Part shown: positions 1-9,119 of the stretch, piece by piece | Layout of the letters: each line of letters starts with the position of its first letter | Position numbering within the stretch: the first letter of the stretch is position 1 | Source: an uncultured Finegoldia sp. | Lineage (GTDB): Bacteria; Bacillota; Clostridia; Tissierellales; Peptoniphilaceae | Direction of reading: 5' to 3' | DNA length: 64,000 nucleotides | Assembly: GCF_900766215.1 (NCBI RefSeq) | Contig: NZ_CAAFUQ010000089.1 | Span: 8,082 to 72,081 of the forward strand | Made by a program: the position numbers and the translations under genes | Notes under the pieces: model-generated | The model's input: only the letters and a program-made list of their open reading frames with translations | What the model was told of the DNA's origin: nothing | Database searches by the model: none

Positions 1-33
1 TTACGATTAGTATAAATGAGATTTCAATTTTAC

Positions 34-1845
34 TCAACTAACCCTCATCGCTCTGAATGAATTCAAAATAGCAAGCACTGTAACTCCGACGTCTGCAAAG
101 ATTGCAGCCCACATATTTGTAAGTCCAAGCGCCGATAATATTAGCACGATTATTTTCACACCGATTGCAAAATACGCGTTTTGTTTTGCGATTTTGAGTG
201 TTTTCTTTGAGATTTTGATTGCTTGGGCGATTTTCGTTAGCTCATCTGTCATGATTACGACATCGCTCGCTTCAATTGCCGCATCGCTTCCGATTTGTCC
301 CATGGAAATTCCGACATCACTAAGTGCAAGCACTGGCGCATCGTTGATTCCGTCACCTACGAATGCCACTTTTCTTCCCTTTTCTATCAAATCTTTTACA
401 ATTTCAACCTTATCTTGTGGAAGTAGCTTGGATTTGTATTCGTCAATTTTGAGATTTTCTGCTACTGATTTGGCTACAGATTCATTATCACCAGTTAGCA
501 TGTATGTTTTTTTGATGCCGACATTTTTCATATCAACAATTGCTTGTGCGCTGTCTTGTTTGATTTCGTCGGCGATTCTGATATATCCCGCAAATTTTCC
601 ATCAATTGCAACGTAGACAACAGTGTCTGTAGTGTCAATCGGTTCAAATTCAACATCTTTTAAAAGTTTCGAATTTCCTGCTAGGATATTTTTGCCATTT
701 ATCACGGCTTGTATCCCTTGGCCTGCGATATTTTCTGCAGATTCCAAGTTCAAATATTCTTTGTCCCCATAATAATCAATAATCGATTGTGCGATTGGAT
801 GGTTGGATGATTTCTCAGCGCTGGCAACGTATTGAAGCATTTCTTCATCTGAAAATCCAACTGATTTCGCTTCGACAACTTTGAACACACCTTGTGTCAA
901 TGTTCCAGTTTTATCCATAACAACAGTGTCTGTTTCTGCTAACTTTTCGATGTAGTTACTTCCTTTAACCAAAATCCCAGCCTTGCTGCTCGCACCAATC
1001 CCTGAGAAAAAGCTCAACGGAATGCTGATTACAAGTGCGCAAGGACACGAAATTACAAGGAATGTCAACGCACGATACAACCACACTTGGAAAGGTTGTT
1101 TCAATATCAAAGGCATCAATATCGCAAGTGCTGCTGCGACCAATACTACAACAGGAGTGTATACTCTTGCAAATTTCGTGATGAATTTTTCTTGTTTACT
1201 TTTTTGGCTGGATGCATTTTCCACCAAATCCAAAATCTTCGTCACTGCAGAATTTTCAAAATCCTTCGTAACTTTCGCATTCAAAACCTTGTCCATCACG
1301 ATGTATCCAGACAATAGTTCCTCGCCTTTTGCGACAGTAATTGGAACACTTTCTCCAGTCAACGCCTTCGTGTCAACCATAGAGCTTCCATCTACTACCA
1401 CGCAGTCCAACGGAACTTTCTCGCCCGGTTTGACTACGATAATATCTCCCACATTCACATCGTAAGGATCCACCTTATCGTAACCATCTTCCGTTTTCAA
1501 ATTCGCAAAAGTCGGTGCAATGTCCATCAATTCCTTGATAGAATCACGAGATTTCCCAACGGCCTTGTCTTGGAAAATCTCCCCGATTTGATAAAAAAGC
1601 ATAACAGCAACACCTTCGGCGTATTCTCCAACGAAAAACGCACCTAAAGTTGCAATCATCATCAGGAAATGTTCGTCAAATAACTGACCGTTTTTCAAAT
1701 TCAAAAACGCTAACTTTATTACTGGAATTCCTACAATCAGATAACTCACAGCGAAAGCCGCAAGTCTTGCGTATGGTTGTTTGATAAAAAATCCGATTAC
1801 AAAAAATATCGCCGAAGCTATCGTTAATTTTATTTCTCTGTTCAT
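34..1845 (-). CDS. P1B-type heavy-metal (Cd/Zn/Pb-type) exporting ATPase
   Basis: ATP-driven membrane pump that exports divalent heavy metal from the cytoplasm. Visible motifs are LTGES near residue 162, the transmembrane metal site SCPCALV with CPC at 267-269, the phosphorylation motif DKTGTLT with Asp311, the SSNHP nucleotide-binding His near 349, and GDGINDAP further on. At 603 residues it has no N-terminal HMA domain; a free HMA protein is encoded directly upstream and shares one base with this start codon. Together with the ArsR-type repressor above it, it forms a metal-resistance operon. Substrate choice is inferred from the CPC motif and the CadC-like regulator. Confidence 0.93.
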   Translation of the reverse strand: MNREIKLTIASAIFFVIGFFIKQPYARLAAFAVSYLIVGIPVIKLAFLNLKNGQLFDEHFLMMIATLGAFFVGEYAEGVAVMLFYQIGEIFQDKAVGKSRDSIKELMDIAPTFANLKTEDGYDKVDPYDVNVGDIIVVKPGEKVPLDCVVVDGSSMVDTKALTGESVPITVAKGEELLSGYIVMDKVLNAKVTKDFENSAVTKILDLVENASSQKSKQEKFITKFARVYTPVVVLVAAALAILMPLILKQPFQVWLYRALTFLVISCPCALVISIPLSFFSGIGASSKAGILVKGSNYIEKLAETDTVVMDKTGTLTQGVFKVVEAKSVGFSDEEMLQYVASAEKSSNHPIAQSIIDYYGDKEYLNLESAENIAGQGIQAVINGKNILAGNSKLLKDVEFEPIDTTDTVVYVAIDGKFAGYIRIADEIKQDSAQAIVDMKNVGIKKTYMLTGDNESVAKSVAENLKIDEYKSKLLPQDKVEIVKDLIEKGRKVAFVGDGINDAPVLALSDVGISMGQIGSDAAIEASDVVIMTDELTKIAQAIKISKKTLKIAKQNAYFAIGVKIIVLILSALGLTNMWAAIFADVGVTVLAILNSFRAMRVS

Positions 1846-2060
1846 TATTTTACTTCAACGTAAGGCTCAATTGATTTGATGATGTCCTTTGCTTGATTCA
1901 ACACAGAATCAAACTTGTCATCTTCTACATCCAATACCATTTTTGTAGTGATAAAATTCACAGTAACAGAATTTACTCCGTCCAATTCCTTGATTTTCTC
2001 TTCCATTTTTGCTGCACAATTTGCACATCCCAAATTTTCTAATGTATATCTTCTTTTCAT
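1845..2060 (-). CDS. Stand-alone heavy-metal-associated (HMA) domain protein
   Basis: A 71-residue protein that is a single ferredoxin-like HMA domain, with the metal-binding motif GCANC near residues 13-17 giving the CxxC pair. Such domains are metallochaperones or the N-terminal regulatory domains of P1B ATPases. Its stop overlaps the start of the ATPase, which lacks this domain, so the two probably act together, the small protein delivering metal to the pump or sensing it. The fold is certain; whether it is a chaperone or a detached regulatory domain is inference. Confidence 0.9.
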   Translation of the reverse strand: MKRRYTLENLGCANCAAKMEEKIKELDGVNSVTVNFITTKMVLDVEDDKFDSVLNQAKDIIKSIEPYVEVK

Positions 2061-2098
2061 AACTTTCTCCTTTTTTTATTTTTCTAAATTATTTCTCG

Positions 2099-2500
2099 TC
2101 ATTCTTGCACGTGTACTATCGCAATGTCGAAGATTTCTTTCACATGATCATCCGAAATCGAATAATACACAACTTTTCCTTGACGTCTAGTCTTCACAAT
2201 GTTGCTTTGTTTCAACACTCTCAATTGGTGGCTAATTGCAGATTGGCTCATATTCATCACAGCTGCAATGTCGCACACGCACAACTCTCCACTTTCCAAC
2301 GCCATCAAAATCTTCACCCTCGTCTGATCTCCGAAAATTTTGAACATATCGGACAAATCGGCGATCAATTCGTCATCTGGAAGCTCATTGATAGCTTTCT
2401 TTACATTATCCTCGTGAATTAGCGTTACTTCACATTTTTCGTCGTTTAATTTATCTATGCCTCTCACATCCTTTATATGAACGTATGAATACTTGTTCAT
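2099..2500 (-). CDS. ArsR/SmtB-family metal-sensing repressor (CadC-like)
   Basis: Winged-helix repressor that releases DNA on metal binding. It carries both classic sensor sites: the alpha3N-type Cys pair in ELCVCD, and a complete alpha5 site at the C-terminus, where Asp, His, His and Glu have the SmtB spacing (0, +2, +13, +16) in the stretch from DDH to HVQE. The HTH is near residues 75-100 (SQSAISHQL). It heads the HMA/P-type ATPase operon. No Shine-Dalgarno sequence precedes the ATG, and the promoter -10 lies only about 11 bp upstream, so the mRNA is probably leaderless or nearly so. The next in-frame Met would remove the N-terminal arm. Confidence 0.92.
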   Translation of the reverse strand: MNKYSYVHIKDVRGIDKLNDEKCEVTLIHEDNVKKAINELPDDELIADLSDMFKIFGDQTRVKILMALESGELCVCDIAAVMNMSQSAISHQLRVLKQSNIVKTRRQGKVVYYSISDDHVKEIFDIAIVHVQE

Positions 2501-2511
2501 TTGTTAATATG

Positions 2512-2540
2512 ATAATATCATTTTATTTTTAGTTTGTCAA
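2512..2540 (-). promoter_or_regulatory. Promoter of the metal-resistance operon
   Basis: On the minus strand there is a -35 TTGACA, a 17-bp spacer and a -10 TATTAT. The -10 box is part of an imperfect palindrome, TGATAATATCA. The start codon of the ArsR gene is about 11 bp beyond the -10. Repressor binding here or over the first codons would block transcription (inference). Confidence 0.75.
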
Positions 2541-2573
2541 TAAAAAAAGAGAGATTTTATAAAAAAATCTCTC
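2541..2573 (-). terminator. Rho-independent terminator overlapping the birA stop codon
   Basis: A 10-bp stem GAGAGATTTT/AAAATCTCTC with a short loop is followed on the minus strand by a T-run. The birA stop codon lies inside the hairpin. Confidence 0.75.
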
Positions 2574-3285
2574 CTATATTTAAATCTTCAATTGTTCCGT
2601 CGTTGTATTTTACATTCAAGCTAAAATCGTCATTGATATTCATTGCAGTAGCTGGAATATAATCTCCGTTTTTGTGTACTTTGATTTCATTACCAATAAA
2701 CGTGGCTTTCTTTCGATATTTTTCAACCAAACTATCCCTATCCTCGCTCCAAAATTCTAGGAAATTCTGCATTATTTTTATGACCAATTCTTCTCTTTTG
2801 TCTGAGTCTTTTTTCTCTGTGATAAATCCAGCCGTATCTTTGATATCTTCTGGAAAATCCGTTTGGTAGACGTTAATTCCGACACCAACCACAATATCGT
2901 GGCAGATATTTTTCTCCACCTTGCATTCTGTGAGTATGCCGCAGATTTTCTTACCGTCAAGTAAAATATCATTGACCCATTTAATCGACGTATTCACGCC
3001 AAAAATTTCGTCAATTGCATAGCTTACAGCAATTCCCATAATTGGTGTGATGAATTGCGATTGTTGGAATGTCATTTCTTCATTCAATAAATACGAAAAA
3101 TACAATCCATTTTCAGGCGAGAAGAATTTCCTTCCGTAGCGTCCCTTACCCTTCGATTGAAAAAATGCAATCATCAACGTATCGTTTTGCTTTTCATTCA
3201 GAATTTCATCATTTGTTGAAGTGACTTCCTTTTTAAAAATCACCTTATTTATTCCAGTTTGTTCTTTGATTTTTTCCGTATCCAT
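2557..3285 (-). CDS. birA: Biotin--[biotin carboxyl carrier protein] ligase, without repressor domain
   Basis: Attaches biotin to acceptor lysines through biotinyl-5'-AMP. The nucleotide and biotin-binding motif GKGRYGR is near residue 46, followed by the family motif KWVNDILLDGKKICGILTE around residues 102-120. At 242 residues it lacks the N-terminal helix-turn-helix found in BirA repressors, so it should be a pure ligase. Its start shares a base with the stop of the upstream radical SAM gene, suggesting translational coupling. Confidence 0.93.
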   Translation of the reverse strand: MDTEKIKEQTGINKVIFKKEVTSTNDEILNEKQNDTLMIAFFQSKGKGRYGRKFFSPENGLYFSYLLNEEMTFQQSQFITPIMGIAVSYAIDEIFGVNTSIKWVNDILLDGKKICGILTECKVEKNICHDIVVGVGINVYQTDFPEDIKDTAGFITEKKDSDKREELVIKIMQNFLEFWSEDRDSLVEKYRKKATFIGNEIKVHKNGDYIPATAMNINDDFSLNVKYNDGTIEDLNIGEIFL

Positions 3286-4193
3286 TAACCTTCATCCCAT
3301 CTATCCCATTTTTTACGTTCTTTTTTGTTCATTTCCTTGTCGTCATCTTCTAGTCTTTGCTTCAAAACAGCGATAATTTCATCCTTTTTATCTGGAATTA
3401 CAGATGTCACAGCCACTGCCTTAGTCTTGTGAGTTCCATTGTAGATGCATCTTATATTCAAATTTTCCACAAGCATTATCTCCTCAATGATTTGCTGTCT
3501 GATGGACACTCTTTTGAAATCGTGATTTCTCACGTTTTCTACAAGCTTTGCATTCTTGAACAAAACCAAATTCACAACAACAATTTCAAACGGATTCACC
3601 TTGTTCAGAAACTCTGCAGTCTTCATTATATGTTCACATGAATGTGCTTCTCCACCAAGGCCAAGCATAATGTAGACAGAATATTTTATTCCCAAATTAT
3701 CGAGCCTGTGAAGAGCCGTCAATTGTTCTTGTGATGTGACACCTTTTTTATGATAAGAAAGCACCCAATCGCTTCCCGACTCAATCCCAATGCAAATACG
3801 ATCAAGCCCCAGATTTTTAAGTTCCAACAATTCATCGTCAGTTTTTCTGAGAATATCATCACTTCTGGAAAAACACGACACGTACTTCATACTTGGGAAA
3901 TTCTTTTTGATTTCTTTCAAAATCTCCGTCAAATAATCATTCTTCAAACACAAAGCATTACCTTCCAATAACGTGAACTTTTTCGGAGTAAACCTCTTGT
4001 CTTCGTAAAAATCTTTTCTATCACGTATATATTTTTTCACATCTTCAATGTCAAAAACCTTGAATTTTTTCCCTACATTCAAATCACAATAGATGCATTT
4101 GCCGTAAGAACAACCAACCGTTACGGGAATCATCTCATTGTACATTTCGGGCATCGGAGTGTACATGTATCTATCGTAAAATCCGTCAATCAT
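3285..4193 (-). CDS. Radical SAM protein of unknown substrate
   Basis: A 302-residue radical SAM enzyme. The 4Fe-4S cluster cysteines are in GCSYGKCIYC near residues 28-37, with CX4CX2C spacing instead of the classic CX3CX2C; this variant occurs in COG1032-like proteins. IGIESGSDWVL and the following IMLGLGGE stretch resemble the SAM-binding strands of that family. AAAGGTGA precedes the ATG at 4193. It is coupled to birA, but no substrate is visible. Confidence 0.82.
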   Translation of the reverse strand: MIDGFYDRYMYTPMPEMYNEMIPVTVGCSYGKCIYCDLNVGKKFKVFDIEDVKKYIRDRKDFYEDKRFTPKKFTLLEGNALCLKNDYLTEILKEIKKNFPSMKYVSCFSRSDDILRKTDDELLELKNLGLDRICIGIESGSDWVLSYHKKGVTSQEQLTALHRLDNLGIKYSVYIMLGLGGEAHSCEHIMKTAEFLNKVNPFEIVVVNLVLFKNAKLVENVRNHDFKRVSIRQQIIEEIMLVENLNIRCIYNGTHKTKAVAVTSVIPDKKDEIIAVLKQRLEDDDKEMNKKERKKWDRWDEG

Positions 4194-4274
4194 TTAATCA
4201 CCTTTGTTTGATATTTTACAAGTATTATAACACAAGATGTGTTTGTAATATGAAATTAAAGTATTTCAGCAAAC

Positions 4275-4299
4275 AAAAAACCGGACACTAAGTGCCCGG
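4275..4299 (-). terminator. Terminator after lemA
   Basis: Hairpin CCGGGCAC/GTGTCCGG (one G-T pair) with a TTA loop, followed by a T-run on the minus strand, 12 bp past the lemA stop. Confidence 0.8.
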
Positions 4300-4310
4300 C
4301 AAATTTTCAA

Positions 4311-4853
4311 CTAATACTCCAAGTTAGGCATATCTGATTTTGAATCGTCCATTTCCAGATATTGTTCAGCTCTGTATCCTAACACTGAAGCCACCAAAGA
4401 ACTTGGGAATTGTTTAACTTTTCTGTTATAAATAGTAACAGTGTCATTAAATACCATTCTCGATGTTCTTACTGTGTTTTCGTATTTATTTATACTTTGC
4501 ATTGTTTCCTTGTAAGTTTCTGAAGCCTTTAAATCAGGATAGTTTTCTGCTAATGCGTTAATTCTTCCCGACAGATTTCTTAGGATTTCTTCATTATTTT
4601 CGATTCCTTTGACATCGTTTGATGATTGTCTCTTAGATATAACTTCCATCAAAGTTTTATATTCGTATTCAGAATAACTTTTTGTCGTCTTTGCAAGTTC
4701 TGTCAAAGCGTCAAATCTTGATTGTTGGCTTACTTTGATTTGTGAAAAAGCATTAGCGATATTTTCCTTAGTCATTACAAGACTTCTCTGAGTTGCAATA
4801 AAATATACAGCAATTATCACAACTAATGCAATCAATATTCCTAGTGTTACCAT
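4311..4853 (-). CDS. lemA: LemA family membrane-anchored protein
   Basis: A 180-residue LemA-family protein: one N-terminal transmembrane helix (about residues 4-22) followed by the long helical LemA domain with the RSLVMTKENIANAFSQI region and the conserved SRINALAENYPDLKAS segment. The molecular function of the family is unsettled. AAGGAGG precedes the ATG. It lies 17 bp downstream of a DUF2207 membrane protein, an arrangement that recurs widely and implies a shared envelope role. Confidence 0.93.
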   Translation of the reverse strand: MVTLGILIALVVIIAVYFIATQRSLVMTKENIANAFSQIKVSQQSRFDALTELAKTTKSYSEYEYKTLMEVISKRQSSNDVKGIENNEEILRNLSGRINALAENYPDLKASETYKETMQSINKYENTVRTSRMVFNDTVTIYNRKVKQFPSSLVASVLGYRAEQYLEMDDSKSDMPNLEY

Positions 4854-4870
4854 AATTTCCTCCTTAAAAC

Positions 4871-6583
4871 TTATCTTCCGCCGCCGCCAGATCCGCCGCC
4901 TGAGAATCCGCCACCGCCGCCAATTGATGCTCCACCACCATATCCAGCACTTGATTGTGAGTTTGCAATTGCACTACTGTAAGTGTTATTTGAAAAGTGG
5001 TTTAGATACCAATAACTTGTGTAAATATCTCTATCGAAACTTCCAAACGTGTAATCTGGATAAAACTTTTTGAACTGTCTCAAAGTTTCTTCGCCCTTTC
5101 CAAACAACGTCGCGCCTATTAAAACCTCATCCCATAACGCTACTTCTATCGGTTCACGCTCATTAATCAGAGTAAAATCTTTTAAAAATCTCTCAAAAGC
5201 AGGAATTAACGCTGCCTCCTTAAGTCCTTTTTGAGTATATGAATATTTTCTGAACATTCCGCGTGAATTTTCAATATATTCATTATCTAATAAAAACTTA
5301 TTTCCATCTTTTTCAATAGATTTAATAATATTTTCCAAAAACTCTTCGTCATCCTTCAGAAAATCCTTATATTCTTTTTCAGTCAGAGTCACATCATCTC
5401 CTGATGCTTCTTGTAAACTTGAAAATAACAATTGTTCGTAATCGCTATTGAACTCAGGTTCTTTGAGAATCTCTATATTATATTTTTCGATATCTCTGCG
5501 TAATATGGCTGACTTTTCATGTGAAGTTGTAAAATCAATATTACCATCTCTTAACCACACCAAAAGCGTTGCAGACAAAATATTTTCAACCATATTTTCT
5601 TTTCCATTATATGCATAAAAATTTGCCATTAAATTCTTTTCAAAAGGAATCTCCCTGTGATATTGTGGGTTTTTCCTATCAACTTTGCCGACATTTTTGA
5701 TATTCTTGTTCCTATTTGGATTAACTATCGCAAATATTCCTAAAGATACACCAATTACGCCCATTACAGCAGTAAATACACCAAAAATTTTATCAATAGT
5801 GCTTGTAGGAGTTCCGCCTTTATCGTAAACTCCACCGTTCTTGTAATCATCATACGAATAATCAGACCCTTCAAAAGCTTTATTAACCAAAGTATCAATG
5901 CTCTTGTTCGAAGTATGATTTGGGCTAATAATTCCCTTATTCAAGGATAACATAATGTTCATATAGTTAGATGAATCAAATTTTTTTGCTTTGGCAACAA
6001 TCTTGCCATTTTCTAAATTGACATTACCATCATAACCAAATCCCCACACCTTAGCATTATCCTTGTTTAATTTCCCATCATATAGGCTAATCTTCAAACT
6101 AACCCTATCAGGCGAAGGATCCATCTGATCATTTACAAATCTTATATTAAAACCATCATAATCATTAAAAGATGTCACAGCATTTTTAAATTTATAACGA
6201 ATCGTGTAAGTCTTATCCTTAAACTCAGTCTTACCAAAGCATAATTCAATACCATCTGACGTCTGATTTATCCCGTATTTTCTAGCTTTTTCGCTAAAAT
6301 TCGAATCCACATTCCACGGATTCATACGTTCATACGGACCCTTTTCATCGGAAACCGTAAAATCCTCAATCTGCATATGATTTAGATTTTGCATAGGAAT
6401 AAAAAATTCCGTACCAGAATCTGGATTTGCCTTCCACACCTGTGTAATAGAAATAGAACCATCCTTTTCTATCACAGCATTAGTATCGATAGAATCTATA
6501 GAATCAGCAAGAGAAACCTTAGAAGTAACAAGCATTATAAGAAACGTAATTATTAAAATTCCCCTTAACCTTAATCTTTTCAT
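4871..6583 (-). CDS. DUF2207 family membrane protein with glycine-rich tail
   Basis: A 570-residue predicted membrane protein. It has a signal peptide (residues 1-26), an extracellular DUF2207 beta domain to about 230, a transmembrane pair near 262-288, a cytoplasmic helical region, and a C-terminal tail of glycine and serine (GGGGGFSGGGSGGGG), as is typical for DUF2207. It is the first gene of a two-gene operon with lemA. A TATAAT at 6603-6608 on the minus strand is a candidate -10 box with a poor -35. Function unknown; LemA-coupled envelope activity is inference. Confidence 0.88.
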   Translation of the reverse strand: MKRLRLRGILIITFLIMLVTSKVSLADSIDSIDTNAVIEKDGSISITQVWKANPDSGTEFFIPMQNLNHMQIEDFTVSDEKGPYERMNPWNVDSNFSEKARKYGINQTSDGIELCFGKTEFKDKTYTIRYKFKNAVTSFNDYDGFNIRFVNDQMDPSPDRVSLKISLYDGKLNKDNAKVWGFGYDGNVNLENGKIVAKAKKFDSSNYMNIMLSLNKGIISPNHTSNKSIDTLVNKAFEGSDYSYDDYKNGGVYDKGGTPTSTIDKIFGVFTAVMGVIGVSLGIFAIVNPNRNKNIKNVGKVDRKNPQYHREIPFEKNLMANFYAYNGKENMVENILSATLLVWLRDGNIDFTTSHEKSAILRRDIEKYNIEILKEPEFNSDYEQLLFSSLQEASGDDVTLTEKEYKDFLKDDEEFLENIIKSIEKDGNKFLLDNEYIENSRGMFRKYSYTQKGLKEAALIPAFERFLKDFTLINEREPIEVALWDEVLIGATLFGKGEETLRQFKKFYPDYTFGSFDRDIYTSYWYLNHFSNNTYSSAIANSQSSAGYGGGASIGGGGGFSGGGSGGGGR

Positions 6584-6692
6584 CTAACACCTCCTCTTTA
6601 TTATTATATAATTACCCAAATATTCAAAAGTTATATAAAAAACTTGTAAAATTTATTTAATACTCAATAAACCGTATTATCAAAGTTTACAC

Positions 6693-6718
6693 AAAAAAAG
6701 AGCTCCACTAAGAGCTCT
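6693..6718 (-). terminator. Terminator after superoxide reductase
   Basis: Stem AGAGCTC/GAGCTCT with a TTAGTG loop and a run of seven T on the minus strand, just past the superoxide reductase stop. Confidence 0.88.
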
Positions 6719-6730
6719 CATTATATCAAA

Positions 6731-7090
6731 CTATTTTACTTCTTCTGCGCTTTCCCATAAACCGTGGATATTGCAATAACTTAATGCAAATACCTTACCT
6801 GGTTTTGTAGATTTTACATAAGCGTGAGCGTGTGGTTTAGTGAATACTTCGCCTTCGCCATGAGCTGCTGCTTGGTAAGAAGCTACTTCTACTGGGAATT
6901 TTTCTCCTTCTGGTTGGAAGAATACTTTAATCCATGCAATGTGGTGTTCGAAAGTGTTTGGGTGTTCGATTTCTTCACCTACGATTGCGCATACTTTAAA
7001 TCCGTCGTCTTTTTTATCAATATGAATAACTGGAACGTGTTTTTCAGCTTTCCAATCTCCAGATTGAACTGTTTCTGTTAATTTAGCCAT
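6731..7090 (-). CDS. Superoxide reductase, class II (neelaredoxin type)
   Basis: Reduces superoxide to peroxide without releasing O2, an oxygen-defence enzyme typical of anaerobes. At 119 residues it is the one-iron form without the N-terminal desulforedoxin domain. All active-site residues can be placed: Glu16 and His18 in EKHVP, His43 and His49, and the Cys106/His109 pair in YCNIHG. It is probably monocistronic, with a GGGGG-type ribosome binding site and its own terminator. Confidence 0.95.
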   Translation of the reverse strand: MAKLTETVQSGDWKAEKHVPVIHIDKKDDGFKVCAIVGEEIEHPNTFEHHIAWIKVFFQPEGEKFPVEVASYQAAAHGEGEVFTKPHAHAYVKSTKPGKVFALSYCNIHGLWESAEEVK

Positions 7091-7146
7091 TAATATTACC
7101 CCCTATAAAATTTCTTACAGAGTATTTATACCCCAATTACATTAAA

Positions 7147-8448
7147 CTAATCATTAATTACATCTGGGTTTAGTTCTTCAAGTTGGTTAATGTTTTTATT
7201 CAAAAGCATCATCACGCAAATGATAAGAAGAATAGTTCCACAAATTACAAATAACAGTCCAATTCCTCTGCCATTTCCAACTCCAATTATCTTCCCGATA
7301 AAAGTTTCAGATAATTTGCCGCCCTTTACCAAAAGTGGGTTGAACACATTATCAGCCAAAAATCCAGCTAAAATAATCGCTATAGGTGTGATAATCTTCA
7401 TTAGACAATCTACCAGTGAGCCCACTCTTCCAAGCATTTTAGTCTCTATTTTCAATTGCATCAGTGAACCGAAAGTTCCATTAGCATAAGGAGTAGGAAT
7501 CATAAATAAGAAAAATCCCACAGCAATAACAATCCAGCTGTAATTTATCCCCATTACTATCAATCCAATTGAACAAATTATAAGACTCAAAAAAATCGAT
7601 CTTACTTTGTTTTTTTCGCTTGGAATTGCGCCAGAAATTACTCCACCTAACACCATTGCAATTCCCGACACAGAATTCACAAGCCCGTAAATTTTTGTGT
7701 CATAATTACTCATTACCAACGGACCAACCAAAACCATAGCTATGTCTGCCACAAAATTCAATATTGAAAACACAACTATTATTTGAATAAATCCTTGCTT
7801 TTGTTTCAACACTTCAAAAGCTATTTTCAAATCACTAACAATTGTCTTGGTGAAGTTAGATTCCTTAACTTCTTCGATTTCTTGCTCGATTTTTTGTGGT
7901 AAAATCGTCAAAATAGCGACGAAGAAAGTTACAAAATCAATCGCAAACAATCCCGTAAGTCCTATAAATGGAAATAACGCACCTGCAATCAACGGAGCAA
8001 GCATATTTTGAATCGCCCTGATAAGTTGCATAAAACCATTTGCCCTTGGAATATCCTTCTTCTCAACCAAAAGTGGAATTGTCGCATTAAATGCAGGATT
8101 TTGAAATGTACCCAAAGTTTGCGACAAGAATGTCAATGGATACACCATCCACACTTTCATACCTCCCGTCGCAAGTAAAATCATAAGTATAACTTTAAGT
8201 ACAGCATCGAGCGAATCGGTTAACACTATAATATGTTTTCGTTGTTTTCTGTCTGCCATCGATCCTGCAAAAGGAGCAAATATAATTCCTGGCAAAATTT
8301 GAACTAAAAATGTCATCGCAAAAGTCGTGGCGCTTTTTGTCATCATGAAAATCCACAACGATAATCCAAATGATGAAATCCCCGACCCAAGCATAGACAC
8401 AAATTGCCCAAACCATACCACCATAAATCTTTTAAATTTTTCGTTCAT
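7147..8448 (-). CDS. MFS transporter (MFS_3-like putative efflux protein)
   Basis: A 433-residue major facilitator with about 12 hydrophobic helices and the loop motif GSMADRKQRKH near residue 61, the A-like motif of drug-efflux relatives. The substrate is unknown. Its start overlaps the stop of the upstream ABC permease, so it is the last gene of an ABC/MFS transport operon, which may export one class of compound (inference). Confidence 0.87.
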   Translation of the reverse strand: MNEKFKRFMVVWFGQFVSMLGSGISSFGLSLWIFMMTKSATTFAMTFLVQILPGIIFAPFAGSMADRKQRKHIIVLTDSLDAVLKVILMILLATGGMKVWMVYPLTFLSQTLGTFQNPAFNATIPLLVEKKDIPRANGFMQLIRAIQNMLAPLIAGALFPFIGLTGLFAIDFVTFFVAILTILPQKIEQEIEEVKESNFTKTIVSDLKIAFEVLKQKQGFIQIIVVFSILNFVADIAMVLVGPLVMSNYDTKIYGLVNSVSGIAMVLGGVISGAIPSEKNKVRSIFLSLIICSIGLIVMGINYSWIVIAVGFFLFMIPTPYANGTFGSLMQLKIETKMLGRVGSLVDCLMKIITPIAIILAGFLADNVFNPLLVKGGKLSETFIGKIIGVGNGRGIGLLFVICGTILLIICVMMLLNKNINQLEELNPDVIND

Positions 8449-9119
8449 TAGAATCCCCTATACTGTAATTTCGTTCTTGCTTTTTTCATAAAATGATACG
8501 CCACAACATATAAAAGTATCAAATTCAACACAATTTTCTTCATATCCGCTTGATTTCCCACAATTATTTTTCTGATTTCTTGTGTTATTGTGAGTTTGTA
8601 TCCAAATATCAAAAACGCTGTTGTGATAAATCCAGTAAATGATGCGACTCTTTCGTAAATTAATGTAAGTGCCATGAACAAGAAGAACACACCATACATT
8701 AGAATTAATGAAAAGATTATCGCTAGTATTAAATTAGGCTTGAATTGTATTATCCCATTCAATCCATTTCCCGATAAAAATATTACAATCGAAAATAAAA
8801 TCGCAGCTTTTACTAACCAAACGATGCTTCTTTTGAAATAAATCATTACAATGCTAGTTCTAGATGAAATCATATTAATCAGCCCGTCGCTTTTGATTTC
8901 AAATTCTATGGATTTAACGAGTTCAAATAACACTGTTTGCAACAAATACCATATCAAAAAATATGTGAATGATTCGTTGTTCCAATTGTCCGTTGATTTT
9001 AGCATAAAAGAAACGCCCGCAAGCATGATAATATCCGATATTAGCTTTGAGAAATATTCGATTTTATAGTTTTTGTTTTCGTCGATGTATTTTCGTAATT
9101 CTCCGTATTTATATCCCAT
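8448..9119 (-). CDS. ABC-2 type transporter permease
   Basis: A 223-residue polytopic membrane protein with about six hydrophobic segments and no nucleotide-binding motif. It overlaps the preceding permease by 11 bp and the following MFS gene by 1 bp, and follows the same order as ABC-2 exporters with two unequal permeases and one ATPase. Substrate unknown. Confidence 0.78.
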   Translation of the reverse strand: MGYKYGELRKYIDENKNYKIEYFSKLISDIIMLAGVSFMLKSTDNWNNESFTYFLIWYLLQTVLFELVKSIEFEIKSDGLINMISSRTSIVMIYFKRSIVWLVKAAILFSIVIFLSGNGLNGIIQFKPNLILAIIFSLILMYGVFFLFMALTLIYERVASFTGFITTAFLIFGYKLTITQEIRKIIVGNQADMKKIVLNLILLYVVAYHFMKKARTKLQYRGF

